NCBI GenBank assembly: GCA_013397435.1
Contig: VZRG01000770.1
Location: 1-64,000 of the forward strand
Direction: 5' to 3'
Length of the DNA: 64,000 nt
DNA from: Erythrocercus mccallii
Lineage: Eukaryota; Chordata; Aves; Passeriformes; Dicruridae
A program made the position numbers and the translations under genes. Below the pieces are notes generated by a model, which was not told the origin of the DNA, ran no database searches, and worked only from the letters and a program-made list of their open reading frames with translations. Shown here in pieces: positions 43,711 through 58,541 of the stretch. Positions within the stretch are counted from its first letter, which is position 1. Each line of letters opens with the position of its first letter.

Positions 43711-45235
43711 ATTTTTTTTTAAGTTTGTTTAAATGTTTGTATTTCTGATCCTATTTCACCAAAGAGAAGCCTTACATCAGATCTCAGGACCTGGAATTCC
43801 TGAGGACAAGGCAAGTCTTGTCATTGAAGAAGCCATGCAATACTAGTCTTCTTTTCTGTGTCCTTTGTCATCAGGTTCCCCAGCCCCATTCAGCATCAGG
43901 CTCACACCTTGCCTTGTCTCCTCTTCCTTTAGCTCCTGATGGATCTGTAGCAGCCATTCTTACTGTCCTTGTTGTACTTCGTCCCTTGCCAGATTCATCT
44001 CAAGTGGAGTTTAGCTTTCCTGTCCCCACCCTTGCATGCTCAAATAGTACCTTGATTTCTCCTGAGTAGACTGGCCATGCTTCCACCTCTTCTGTTTCTT
44101 TCTTTGAGTTTTGTCAGGAGTGTCTTGTCCATTGATGCAGACCTGCCGCCTTCACTTAAAATCCTGCACACAGGGATGGAGCATTCCTGAGCTGGGAAGA
44201 ACTGATCATTGAAAGTCTCACCTCTTAAGATCTTTGTAATGCTGAAGTAGTAGCGGAATAGGTTTATTTCTATCCTTCAGTTTTCAGTTGCATACTCTTA
44301 GAAGAAGCAAAAGTAGTTAACTGCTAGAGCATATTTTGTGAAACCATGAACAGATGCCTGAGTTAACAAGCACCAAGTTACCCTTGTGCATCAAATCTCT
44401 AGTTCCAAGCAGTTATATAAGATTTGTTTTAGCACTCAGTGTTACTTTCCCCCCCTAAATACAACAGAATATCATTTATCATTTTCAAAAGTAGAATATG
44501 TTAGGCATATAGATGCTTTTGTTACATTTTTGATACCTGTACAGACAGCATGTCGGGGTTTGTTAAAATGGTTGTTTTATTGCATTGGTAGTCACTACTC
44601 CTTATTCTGGTTTTAACACTTGTTTTTTTCAGACTTTCTCTGAGATATGATGAATAGTCACCAATATGCTATCCCATTCTTTTGATAGAATGGGACAGAG
44701 GTTGATATCAATGTTCATAAAGTTGGTTTTCTTACTTCTTCAAGACCAGTGATAAAATGCTCAGATCTTCCAGTTGTAGCTAGTTCCCTGCACCTATTTA
44801 TAGGTTTATTTATTCAGTTTTGTCAATTGAACCCTTGATACAAAAGCATTTATTTAATGCATCTGCATAGTTTCTTTCTTGTTGAATATGTTACTCAGAA
44901 ATAGCTACTGGCCTGTGTCTAAAAGTCTGTGATACATTTGTCCAGGGTTTAGGTTTTTTTACATAAACAAAACTGACTTTTCAAAATAGGACTTGCAACC
45001 TTCTGGGTCAGTCTCTACTGCCTTGTACAGTCTGTGGCATCTGGATGGTCTATGAGCTTCCAGGTGGCATGGGTAGAGCTGCTGAGACTCAGGAAACTGG
45101 TGACTGACACATTTCAACAGTCTTTTTGTGGAACTATAACCTCTGCAAGCCAGCAGCCATTCTATAACTACTGCTGCTCATTTTGGAGGGTAACTGCCTG
45201 TGTTTGGATATTCCTGATGTTTGGAGGCTGTCATT

Positions 45236-45281
45236 GATATATATCCATATAGATATAGATATCTGTGTGTATGTATCTGTG
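45236..45281. repeat. AT/TG-rich simple repeat
   Basis: Degenerate (GATATA)n runs into (TGTG/TATG)n. It is a simple repeat in SETD3 intron 1. Confidence 0.8.
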
Positions 45282-48200
45282 ATCTTGCAACTGGATAATC
45301 TTTTCTTTGTAAACTACCTTTTCAAATGAAGTGGGTCTTGGCAGGAAGCAGAGCTGTGTATAGGTGAATTTCTCTGCTTAAGGAACTTTGTGTGCTGGGA
45401 TAGTATTTTTAGACTTGCAGAAAGTAATAAGGGTTGGCTGGTGAAGAAAGAAATGGCTGGTTACTTTGGATGTCCACCTACAATGTGTAATCTGCCCCTT
45501 TGCTAAGCAGAGTTGCATTGATAGCATATTAATATATAAACTACTTAAAATAGAGAAGCATCCATTCCCTCTGGAGTATGCTGCACCTGATTCTGTCAGT
45601 CAGGAGCAAGTAAAACGGATGTTGTCAGACCAATTTGAGAAGCTCTGTGTGCTGATACAGTGAGTACACTGATAGAGCTTCGAAACTTAGAGTTGCAGAA
45701 AATGACAAGTGAGTTTTCATGTGGTTGTCAGACTCAGATTGTATCTGTTCTCTGCCCCTATTTCCAAAAGCCAGCATTCAAGCAGTTATTTGTTCCCAGC
45801 TGATGGTTAGGAACAATGAGCTCTGTAAGGGCTCATGAAATTACAATTTTTGCATTTGTCAATGCCCTTTTTGAAAATAGAATTCCTGTTTTCAAGACAA
45901 TGACAGATAATATTATGATTTCCTTCTGTCACTGTAGGATGCCAGGTTTCTATAACCTGTTTCTCTGGCTTACTGGGTCTTTCAATCCATGCCTGAATAT
46001 AAAAAACTGGCCTGTTGCACTTTGAGTTTGGGCATTTAGAAGAAAAAAATGAATAGACTAATACAAAAATAGCTTGCTCTATTCTGTGATGTCTGAGAGT
46101 TGGTCTCTAAGTGGTTTGGAGATATAGTGTAGAGTTTCATATAATGGTATGAACAGCTAAAAATTTTGCAAACTGTAGTAAACAGTGATTGCAGTGTTAA
46201 AGGCATGGTGTATGCCTAGTTTGAGAGTGGGAAGTTAGTGCAATGGTGCTGGTTTTATTTGTCATACTGGGGTTTTACTGTAGCACTCCAAGTCAGCAAA
46301 ATTCTGTGCAACTTTGAGGATTATTTTACCTTCTGTAAAGATAAAGTTGTATCCTTTCCAGAGAACTCTCAAATGGCAGATTAAGTTAATAACAAAAAGC
46401 TGGTTTGAGCACATTTCTGCAGACTTCTGTTCTGACCATATATGACATGTTGGCCTAAGGCCTGGGGTGGTCTAGGTTTGGAAAGTACTGCTGCTACCAG
46501 AGTGCATTTTTCTCTGGTGGATAGGGATTCACCAGTGTCACCTGCAGCAAGATATCAGGTGCAGCTTTGCTACAACATCCACAGTGTTTGTATTCAGTTC
46601 TGTCCTATGTGTTTCTCAGGCAGAGTTACTCAGTGTGAGTAGAAGTCATCTCTACAAATTTGCCAGACTTGTAGATAATGGCAAGCTACAAGAACTGGGA
46701 ATCATAACACTAACAGCCAGTCTTATCTGGAGTCATGCTGCTGTTTTTTTCCCTTGTTTGAGATGTATTCAGTAGGAGCAACTTTTCTTTTTGGGCTGAT
46801 GGATATAAGTATCATCTTGCAAGTGTTGCAGGTGTAACTTGTTGGTTAATGCAATGTCTGTTCGTGGTCCTTTATGGCCAAAGAAGACCTGGTGGCGTTG
46901 CTGGCGAGGGACACAGGGCTGTGGCTGTGACAGCGGGCCTTGAGGCTGCCGCTTGAACTGGATTCCTGCTGCTGCACAGGAAGCCATGCAGATCTCAGAT
47001 GAGATGGAAGGTGCAGGGTCTACAGGGACCTGGGACTGTTAAAAGGCCAAACTGCTGGAATCTGGCACAAGTGGATTATCTTTGCTGGCTGTGCAGGAAT
47101 GAGATAGGCCCAGGAAACTAGGAAGGAAGGTATTTAGAAATAAAAACATTGAAATCTAAGTTTGGAGGGGTCAGAGGCAAGACAAGCTCAAGCTTCCTAG
47201 AGGTTTGTAGGAAGACTATAGAAATCTTGCAGCTCTTTATCTGGACATTTTGAAATACTGCTTGTAAGGTCTGGTCAGCCCTACTCTGTAATTCAGTGCA
47301 TGGCTGGGGGTCAGAGGGATAGGTTGGTGAAATGACAAGGGGTGTGCACCAAATTAAGACAGGGCAGGAAAACAGATTCTTGGCAGACATGTTAACAGTT
47401 TATTAGTATGCTAGAGGCAGTTACCTTGTGAAACCATGCTGGTCAATCTTTCTGCCTTAATACAGAGAGGAGGGCTTTGTTCAGAAAGTTACATGGTCTT
47501 CCTAGATATTTTGGAACTGGAGTGGGCAATGTACATACTATGTAGTGTGTGTGCTAAAATAAGTGTTTAATATATTTCTGCTTTGGCTTGTGTTGTCACC
47601 TGCGAGCATACCACAAAAAAAGGTGCTGCCTAGTAGTTCTCTTATCATTCTTCTAAATTGTGAGGATTAACATTTTTAGAAGGTGATGGCAGTTTACAGT
47701 ACCTTATAGTCTGTATGCATTTTGTTTATTACTTTATCAAACATCTGAAAGCTCAGGGATGAAGCTAAGTAACACTTAATACTGCTGTGCCTTTCCTGTT
47801 CCTTAGAGCAGTAAATGTGTATGTTAAGTTTCTTTATTTCAAACCACTGCAGAGTTTGAGTAAACATGGAGGAGACTGTAAGGTCTCAACTTGCCAACTA
47901 CAAATGCCAGAAGGTATGAAGGGGCGTGAAAGAATATGCTGCTTCATTTTCAAGGTCTAAATAAAAAGATCAGAAAACTGCCAGTCTTTCACCTGAAACT
48001 TCTAGACACCTTCTGGAATAATCACCATTTTAACCACTAGCTAGGGAGTGGGCTTAAGGCAAATGGGTTTGGAAGACTATGTGACAGTTGTTGAGCCCTC
48101 AATTACATCACTTATCAGGCATTTGTAGCAGAAACTTCTTAAATTTTTTTTCAATGTGCATAGCTCTTAAATGTTGTCAGAAGTTCCTCACCCAACTGTC

Positions 48201-51200
48201 AAATAGTACTCTTTTGGGATTTAGAAATGCGAAGTGCTTGATCTGCCCCGGGTAGTTTGAGGACACTAAAATTGCAGTGAATTGAAGTGTAATCGTAACT
48301 GGGTTTGAGAGCTGTGATCTCTTCTATAAGGGTTTGAAAGAAGCAAAAGAGGCAGCTCTGTAATAAATATATTGGTAAAATGTTTCTTTCAAGCTATTAA
48401 GGAGCGTCCCCAGAGTATTTCTTATCAATTGCATTGCAGTAAATTTGTGAATTGCTGCAATTTATACATTGGCAACCATTGTACGACCTTGCCATATAAC
48501 AAAGCACTCAACTCTCCTCCAACTTCACATGGGATGAATATATATGGAATGAATGACAGTAATGCTCATTCATTATTTCCACAAATGACCAGGGATAGAT
48601 TTTTATATCTATGTGTACAATGAGCTGATGCCGCTCTGCACCCAGAGCAGGAAGGCAGGCCAGGTGTACCCTCTGTGTGGGTAAAAGAGCAGCACATTCT
48701 CATGGAGGTGGAGTGCCACTCTGAACTTTTTGCCTCTATGCAACCATGATCTATATCAACATGATCTGTCAGATGTCTTTCAGAAGTATACAAGGCACGC
48801 AGTATAATTTAACAGCAAGCCCATTAACTGGCATAACTATTCCCATGTCTTGGAAAGGTTAAGAAGAGGTACACAAATACCCAATGTATTTCTCCAAACT
48901 TGTCTTCATTGTTCACATTAGTTTCTGTTGTGGTTTCTGGCTGCAGCCTGGAAACCCTGGGAATTCAATAAACACTTCTGGACCATGTTTTGTTTGTTGT
49001 GGTCTGATAGTGATCCTAAACTCTCCTGGTCAGGGTAAAGTTCCACCAGTACCACCTCTGACTGCATCTTTAAGGAATTCATCTGCTCCAGAAGCTCGAT
49101 TGAACAGCTGTGCTTCAGAAACTCTTAGCTAAAAAAAATGCAGCAGTTACTTTAAAACTGCTTAGAATCCCATCTTTAAGGACAGGGTATTCCAGGAAGC
49201 AACATGAAACTTTAGCTGAATTCAGATATTTATAATTTCAAGCACAGTTTAATTGTGCACACTGGGTAGTGTCAATTCAGTGTCCAAATATAGATACTTA
49301 AGTGGCTTTTTGTTTCCAGCAGTGGTATTGAAACATTCATCCAATTTAAGTTGGTACAAGACCTGAATGTATAATGAAACTCGTTTTGAGGGCAAGAATT
49401 ACATGTGTTGCCACATAGGCTAGAACAAGTCTTAAAGCTTGTGAAACTTGTTTTTTGCTCTGGATCTCTTCTTTCCTTCCTCCCTTTCATTAGAGTGATT
49501 TGCAAGAGGTTTGTTGTAACTTTGTGTATATATTGCAAGGGCTCTGTGGGTAGTGAGTTCCTTTCAATAAAATGTAGGTGATGTATCTGATGTATGGTTA
49601 TATCTGCATCACCTGGCTGCTTGGGGGAGTAACTTCAATGTGAGAACTAGTTACATGAGAAGGGCACTAGGGCTGTGGCCATCCCCTTATAGCATGTGCT
49701 GCCTATGCTGAGACTGAAGACGTGCTTTGTCAGTACGATGGCCCTCTGTAATTATCTCATTTGGAGGGGAGCAGTGTAGGAGGCAATAGTAAATCATATT
49801 GGAGTTGCAGTATGTGTAGAAAGCAGAGGGTAGGCAAAGGTGTTAAAGCAAAAACTAAGCTGAACTGAGAGAATTTTTCAGTGCATAGCAATAATTGTGG
49901 GGCCAATTGCTACTAGGTTGCTTGAGGGCATTCCACTTACATGGAATTATTGTTGCAATTAACCAGTAGTCCTTGGCATTAAGTGTCTCCAGCTTTAAAT
50001 CTCTTCCTTTGAGACAATCCAGTTAATTAGAATATATGTTATTGCCTAGTTATGTGTTATTTATGCTATTGACTATAATGCAATTAAAAAAGAACTTTAA
50101 AAAATCTACACCGTGATACCCAAGATTGGTTTTTTTTGGCTATTCAGCCAGGTTCCCTTCCTTCAGCCCTAGCTGTTATGTGAAGCAGGTCACAGGAAAT
50201 ATGTAGTGATATGTATCAATATGCATCAATCTTTTCTGTGCATTCTAGAGAATTTGAAAAAAAAGGGGATGGTATACACATACACATCTTTATTTCAGTA
50301 ACACAAATGGAGGAATGGGTTAAATTTTCATTAGTAGTTCTTTCCCCTCTTTAAAGAGATGTTGCCTCTTTTGGTGCTTGAAATTACTGTGATTCTTAGT
50401 GACCAAGACAGAACTATGTGAAATGTGCATTTTGGGTTAAAAGCAATTGCTGTGGAAATATACGTTTGGATGGCATCATCCTAAAGTCCTAATTGCATGC
50501 GAGTCTTTGCCAAAATTTCAAAGCAAGTCAGCAGTCTTGAACAGAGACAGAACATCTGTCTTAGCTGTTCACTCTGGAGCAATGTATTGAGTGATTTGTT
50601 GCACCTTTATTAACATAATGTTGCTTAATTTTAACTTGTGCCTTCATAGTCAGTGTGACTAAATTTTTTACTTTTGTAAAGTAGTCTGACTAAGCAAAAT
50701 ACAGGAAATGGTGATGGCAGGTCCTAGTTTTTGATCTCATTAGTCATTATTAGTATTGAGATTTCCATGAAGACATGGGTAGATGTGCCAGCATGGCCAA
50801 GGAGTTGTTGTCTGAAATGACATGCTGAAGTGATTTTGAGCCTTGCTAGCACATTGCAATGGCAAGTAGAACAAGCTGTGTTAAGTCATCACAGGACCTA
50901 TTTTTGAAAGCTGTGGAATATTTAGATTTTTACAAAGCTGTTTAAGTACAGCAAAGGTAGCGCATAATTACTAGTTCATGTCTTAGCATATGAACACTTT
51001 TACTTAAGCATTGTGTAGTAGCATTGTGTGTGTAGTATGTGTGTGCACAGGTAAAACAGGTAAAATCAAAGTAACTTTCTAACTATAAGTCTTGTATAGC
51101 TATGACATAATTAGCTGCATGTAGCTAATAAATATTTTGGTCCATATTAACATTTCTGTATTTATGGTTTTGCCATTTGGGGACTTTTCTTGTGTGAGCA

Positions 51201-54200
51201 TTGGGAGGCTAGATCTAGACAACAACTAATATTACTTGTTTTGTAGATGAAACTTTTTCAAAGTTTCTTTTATATGTTGAGGGTGTTTCTTCTGGGATTA
51301 CACTGCCATAGCAAACAGCTCTTCCAAGACAAAACATGTAAGTAGTGTTCTCACAAACAATCAAAACGTATTTTATGTCTGGGTTTATTGAAGTATATGT
51401 CAATCATGTGACTGTCTTATGCCTTGGTAAACAGCCCATATGAGGAATTCAGTAAAAAGATGGTCTAGCTGAAAAAACAGATGATTTGCAATAACTGGAT
51501 TTTTCTGACTAAGTACAAAAGCAAAAATGTTATCTAACAATATTTTTTTAAATTTATTTAGTTGATGTTAACTGTTTTTAAAGCAATGGCATACTGTAAC
51601 TGTACTCAAACCCATTCTGTAGGAAGAGAAAGCATTCATTTGGAAGGATTAAGAACACAGGCATACATTTCTAATGATTTTTTTGCCAGTAAGTTCTTTT
51701 CATTCGTGAAAGCTAGAGAGACATTTTCTGTATCAATCTTTATTTTTTCCCCATTGTGGGGCAAATTTATCCTTAATAATTTACATTTATGTAGATGATC
51801 ATACTTTTCTTGTGGTACTGTGTCTACTTTAGAGAACAGCAAAGCTTACAACCACTGAAGAAAAGATACTTGTGAGAAGCAAGTATCCCAGAGAGGGGAA
51901 ACAGAGGTAAATAGAGGGTGAGGGGAGAAGAAAAATAAAGGAGACTATGGTAAGGATGAAAACTGTAGACTTTACAGAGAAATAGAGTAGAGCAGCTTCT
52001 CACTAGTCCTCCAGGAGATGATGGATGCTGTTCAGTGCAGTTGTTTGTAGATGGGAAGATATGACTAAATGAAAATAATGTTAATCATTTAACATTTGAT
52101 TAAAGTGTTTTTTAATCAAGAAGATTGTGGAGGAAGACCTGTGACTTTGGGGGGTCTTGAAGCAGACACTAGAAAGGGAGGGGGCAATGGTAAGCAGAAC
52201 AAGATGGAATTGAAAAAAAAACTGCAGCGTGTAACCAATATATGTGTGTTCCAGGACCTCTCTCTTCCTGCATAACATGCGTATCTGGAGCTGTGGGTTG
52301 CTGCTGGAGATGGCTTTCTTGACTTGATGTTCAAATGAAAAGCCTAAGCAGCTGGCCTATATTTTATATAGAATAGAGTGTTCAGATTAACTAGTAAGAA
52401 AGGACTGCATTTGAGGGGTGCAAGTTGTTTTGGGAGAGCAGAAGATCCTAGGGCACTCTGTGTTAGTTGTGTTGTGCATTGGACTGATTCTAAGTACAGG
52501 ATCTTGCCACAAGGAGCACGTGTATCAAAGCTAGCTCTTCAAGGAAATTGTGTGGGTTATGGCTAAGGGAAACATAAATTCACATTGTATTTTAAGTGGA
52601 ATGCAGTCATAAGTGGAAAAAATATGGTGTTTTCTATTATTAATCTTATTAGTGCTTTTTTTTGGTCATTTTTTGTCAGCATTGTCATCAGTGTTACAGA
52701 AATACTTCAGATCCTGTTTAAAAAAAAAAGGCTGCCTTGTTATTCCTCTATGCAATCACAGAATGTCCAACTTCCGAAACACTTGCAACTTAAACAGAAG
52801 AACAGAGACATGCTGGAGAAAGAAAATACACAGACAGTGAATGGCAATGACATTTGTATTTAGAACAACTTTTGGGACAAGTTTGTAGAGGAAGTGGAAG
52901 AAAAAGAAAAAAGGCGGTCATAGGAGAGGAGAATTAATAGCAAGAAGAGAAGAGGTGGAGTACATCAAAGGTGAAAGAACTGGGAGAAAAAGGATTCAAT
53001 CAGTAACTAATTAGTCATTTATTTAGTGGGAACATTTAGATTAATACCTTAGGAGTGATGAGAATGTTAATGCGGTTTCCAAGTGACATGATGTAGGTGG
53101 TTTTCAGAAGAAAACATAGTGTTCATTGTAAATGTATAAGCTGAATTTTTCTTAAAGATCACAGATCTCTTTCTCCGCCCACACTGTTCTTACACTTCTT
53201 GATTTCATCTATTTGCTATGAAATGTATTTATCTTTTTTGGCACAGTCATAAGATTCAAGTTTAGGAGAAAAACCCAAACACGATCAGTAGAAGCAAAAG
53301 ATCACATTCTGCGTAAAACGTATCAAGTGTAAAATTATGTTCTCCTACATACACATTGGAGAACTTCTTTCAGTTGCCTATAAGCATTAAGCTTGTCCCT
53401 TAAGACCCTGGCTTCCTGACATATGTTGATATAAGAGATAATACACTTCCCTTTCTGAAGCAGAGGGGAAAAGGACTTAGGCTAGGCAGTCAAACTAGAA
53501 AAAGAAATTGCAAGCCTCATTTGTGTGCATCCCACTCGTCTGTCCTCCCTTTTGATGCAGCCAAGGAACATATCCCACAGCCACCTACAATACTCACCTC
53601 TCCTTGCTCTTTGCATGGCTTGAGAATTCCCTTGTCTTCTCCTTGTCTGCCCTTGTTTACCCGTATGTAATAATACAGATTCTATATGTGCACCTCTCTG
53701 CCATCTGTGCCTGTAGGTGCCAAGTAGATGCATGGAGTGGTAACTATTATGTAATAATGAGAACATAACGTAATTAGCATCTGCAAGGATCTGAATTAAA
53801 GAAGATACAATGTTAAGATACTGCATTGAAATGCACTGAGTCCTTGAAGCAAAGTTAAACTTGGAGAGGTAACTTGCTGTGGGAATTCGTAAGTTGGTTG
53901 GTGTTGTAAAGTCTGGCGAATTTTTGGGTAGCTGGTTTCCTGCTCTGTAAAGTAAAAAGTAATAGCTGAAGGAATAAGGCTTGTCAGTTCTCTCTGCTGC
54001 TCAGTTTGTCCTGCTTCACCATCAACTTGTTAGATGTTTGCAATCCACTTTGATGGAGTGGGAGCACTCTAACAGAACTTGACCTGCTAGCTAGAGGAAG
54101 AGCTGTGTTGAGAATTGTTCACCTGCTTGGCCTGTTTGTCAGGTAGTGACCACGTGTGCTGGTGGTTTTGCCCAACATGCACAGTTATACTGAAACCTGC

Positions 54201-57200
54201 AAAAGGAGATGCTGCCTGGCTCGTGTGGTCGTGTGGGGAGGGAGCAGAAAGCAACGTCTGGAAGAGATGAAGAGGGTGACTGCAGGGATTCTGAGGCCAC
54301 TGGAAAAGAAAGCAAGATACAGATCCAGAAGAAATCAGACTCCATGTAGTTTGCATCATGTAGGATAAATTTTTTAAAACCAGCACAGTTAAAAATTAAC
54401 ATAGTGTTTACTTGGCGCAATGATCATATTCACAGTTTTGTAACAAAGGTTGCAAACTTGTATTTTTACCCAGTTAGAGAGAAGGAGGGTAGGTGTCTTT
54501 ACAGTGCTTAATGATAGATCTTTTAATTTTTTTTTCCTATTAAACCTGACTGTAGCTCTATGGAGTGCTGCAGTGAGCTTCTTGGTTGTCATGTGCATGT
54601 GAAAAGATGGGGCGTTTGTTAATGATTAAATGGGTTTTTTTCTGACCGATTAATTGTAAAGATCTGTATTTATCTTGCAAGCTTGGCATTGCTTACATAA
54701 GAAAATGTGGTCCTGTGATGAAGTCAAATTCTCTAATACCATAAGTATTAGGTTTCTTAAATTAAATGCTAAAGCATTTTATTTTTTTTTTTTAATAAAA
54801 CAACAAAAATGCATTCACTTGGCACTTAGTGGCAGTTCTTCAGCACTTCTGGAGTTTCGTGTAGACTTCTCATGGTTACCTTCTAAAGCTGTTAGGTGAA
54901 CATGCTCACTTTTTAAAGCTGTAAGTCAAGAGGGGGCATATTTTACAGCTCATTAAAATATTATTTTTGTGTGTGGTGTGGAAACCAGTTCAAAGTCTGA
55001 CCCAACACAAGTGCTCTTTGATAGCAGTATTAGAGGGAGATGGATCATTTACACCCCTCACTGCCAGTTTTGGCATGATTCTTTTTGTCAAGCCAGCTGA
55101 TACACTATATTTGGAAATGTGGCTGTGTTCTGTATTACTAAGCTTATTCATCATTGCTGTCAGTGCACTTGCTCTTTGAAGAATGCTTGCAGGAATTTTC
55201 AACAGCATTCATTTGAAAGAAAACATGGCATAGTACTTAAAAGCTATTTACCAGAATGCAACCAGAAAGCCAAACTCAAAAAGAAAAAAACCCAAATCAC
55301 TTTTCTGCTGAAATGTGTGCTGCTTCTTCAGAGATTCATAAAGTTTGTGATCCATGTGAAGGATTTTTTGTTTTGTTTCTCCCCATTTAGTGCAGCTATA
55401 TTTAATATATATATATTTAATATGTATTTGTTGCTTCTTCTGTTGTCATGCAGGTACAGGCAAACACTCCTTTTCATTGCTGTGCCAAAAAGAGGGTTCA
55501 TACTTTGTTTCTTTCTAAACAATAACTTTAGTCACTTGCAAAAAAAAGATACTTTTCTGAAATGTTATTTAAAATTAAAAATATACTGTGGTTTTTTTCC
55601 CTGAAGTTACAAATATTTCTTAGAATTATGGGATTTATTTTTTTGGAATTGAAATTTAACTCTAAAATCAGTTTCATGAACTGAATTACAAAAAGTTTAA
55701 CAAAGGAAGCACACTTACTTTCTCCATATTGGGTCTCCTGCTGTCATTATAACCCATAATTTGCTGGTTAAATACAGCAGAGCACTCATTAACTAAACTT
55801 TTTTCCAAACATGAAATTGGATAAAGTGTTCTGTTAGATTTCAGAAGTTTTGAAAAAACATTCATAATCTATTTTTAGATTATATATTTTATAAGATATA
55901 ATGTGTGACTTTTTAGTGGTACATAGACTTCACTGTGATGGTATTTGGAATACATTTTCTAGACAGCTATGTAGAGCAGCAAATCCTTTCAAATTATGGC
56001 TCTTACTAAACAATACAGCTGTCAAATGCATTAGGTTTAAATAGTTATATTTGTTTCATGTAACTGAACAGTGAATGAAGATCAGTATGTAGGAAGTAGA
56101 AATCTGTTTTTCTGATTGGGAATTGGATCAAAAAGTACAGTTTTGATCAAGGTAGATGATTCCTTAAAAGGAAACATTCCTTAACCAGATATGTCAAGAT
56201 ATCAGTCTGATGGTTTTGTTGGGGTTTTTTGTGATAGAGACTTGCTGATTTAATCATGCATGCAGAATATTTTCTCTGTAGAAATTCTGATGGCTAAGAA
56301 GCAATAGTTAGACAGGATGCATGTATCAAAGGAGAGAGCAGAGATACTTACAGAGCTTATTTCATATTCATATACTGGTAGCAGTGTACTGAAAAAATGC
56401 ATTTCTGATTATGGTGCCATCAAATCTTATGAGTTATGTTCAGTGAATTTGGTTTTTCTATGGTATGTTTGCTGTGTGTTATTTGAACATCAGTAGTAGC
56501 TGAGACATATCTTGTATTAGCCTTGAATTTCTTACCTGTGTAGACCAGATTTCAGCTAGATTATTGGATTTGGCCTCTGAAAAAATATTCATCTAGGATG
56601 GTAATACAAATACAAAGCATTGCTCGAATTTTCCTTTTAGTCGTATTTGGGAAGCTGAAGTTCACATCCTCTGAAATCAGCTTTATCTTTAGACATAATT
56701 CTTGGCAATACTTTCATTGGAATAATGGGTTCTTGCTACTAACGTGTTTCATACAAGGAAAAATTCAAAAATTAATGCTGACTGGGTACCATATTTGAAC
56801 AGCTTCATGTATCACTGCACTGTTCTGAATCAGTGATGGCACTTTTCATGTCTTCATGTATAACATATGTAGTTTTCTTTGGTTTTTTCTTCACATAAAT
56901 TTACTGATGGATGTTTATATTTCAAGCAGATTATTCCTCTCGATACAACTTAAAAAAATAATGGAAAGAAAAAAGCCTGCAGTATATTGGTTGTTGTGTA
57001 TCCAGAACTTTTGCTAATATTGTTTTTCCCCAATTTATTGACCAATTAACTTGCTTCATTCTCAGAAATGAGAAAACAAAATCCTTCAAAATATCATTTT
57101 TTTCAACCTACATATCTTAATACCTATGAGTATCTTGATATAAATTATAGGTTATAATTTATAACTTTCATCATGAAATACACAGTGTGTGATTGCTTTA

Positions 57201-58481
57201 ATTTTCTGATGATTCCAAAGATGTATGGACTTGTACTTAGAGAGAAAACATTTGTATGAATCAACACAGAACTGCATTGATCTTGATCTTAAGATTTTGG
57301 ACTCCATCTCCAATCTTGCTGTTGCATCCATCACAGACCCATCTGACTTGATTCTTCTTAAGAGCAGAAGAGTCTAAAATAAATGTATCAGGATGGCATA
57401 TAGGAGAGGGGAACACTCAAGTGAATAGGTGATGTGCAAATGAAGTCTTTGTGGAGGATGTACCATGAGAAAACTCCCTGGGGGATAAAGAAAAAAATAA
57501 ACCAGAAGGAAAGACTATATAATGGGAAGACCATGAAAATAAACTCTTTAAGTTCATTTTTTGTTGATATTGTTATTCTTTATCTTTGTCTCACCCTGCA
57601 TTACGCAGGTTGACCTTTTGTAGTGATCCTATTTCCAACGAATACTATTATAAATTCAACATGGATTGCATAATAAGCATTATCACCCCCTTCATCTGAG
57701 CTGAAAAATATTAAGAAATCTCATATCAAGTGTAACTGTGGTAGAGCAACACTTTTCAAGAGGATATCTAGTGTTCATTCATAAACATCAAGAGGTGTGA
57801 TCAGACAGTCGTTCTCACTGAATCTCTGGGATCTCTCCTTACCAGTTGCATGTGTGGGCTTTTCATGGTAGAAACTGTATTGGGAAAGTAAGTGATGCAA
57901 CTCAAGGGGGACTGGTAAAATTAAGCAGCACAGGTGGGTTGTTTGAGCTTTTGTCATCCATCTGTCAGAGGGTGCTGAAAGCAAGGGATGTGGATATGCC
58001 CCAGGACTTCACAGTTTCTGTGTACTCAGAGCTAGTCTTGTTCTTGCACCATGTTTAATGTCAGAAAATGAAAGACTCAGTTTCTTTGCCTTCCCTTTGG
58101 AAAACACGTTATAGTTTTGGCTTACTTTTTTTGCCTTTTATAAAGTATTGCTTTTCAGTCAGTTTTGAGCTCCTTTAATTTTGAGTTAATAAGTTAACAA
58201 TGTTAACTTAGCTTGCTTCCTGATCATTCAAAGTTACTATTTAAAATAAACCTTGGGTTTGGTAGTTTCTTGTTCATTCTAATCTTAATGGAAAAGGAAA
58301 GCAGCCAGATTATACCTTTCCTACTAGAATTTTCAGCTGCTGGTCAAAACATTGCAGTATTAATACCAGTTGCTGAAGAACAAAACTTTTTGGTAGCATA
58401 TGAGAGGAAACATTTAATATTGGGTCAGCTAACTACACTGACCAAGGATAAAATGATTCCTTTTATATATACCAAATGCTC

Positions 58482-58541
58482 AGAACACCTGGAGCCCAAA
58501 GTACTGCTTCTAGAACACCTGGAGCCCAAAGTAGTGCTTCT
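58482..58541. repeat. 30-bp tandem duplication
   Basis: A unit beginning AGAACACCTGGAGCCCAAAG is present twice in direct succession with one mismatch. The period is a multiple of three, so a surrounding open frame stays open, but I see no other coding evidence. Confidence 0.9.
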
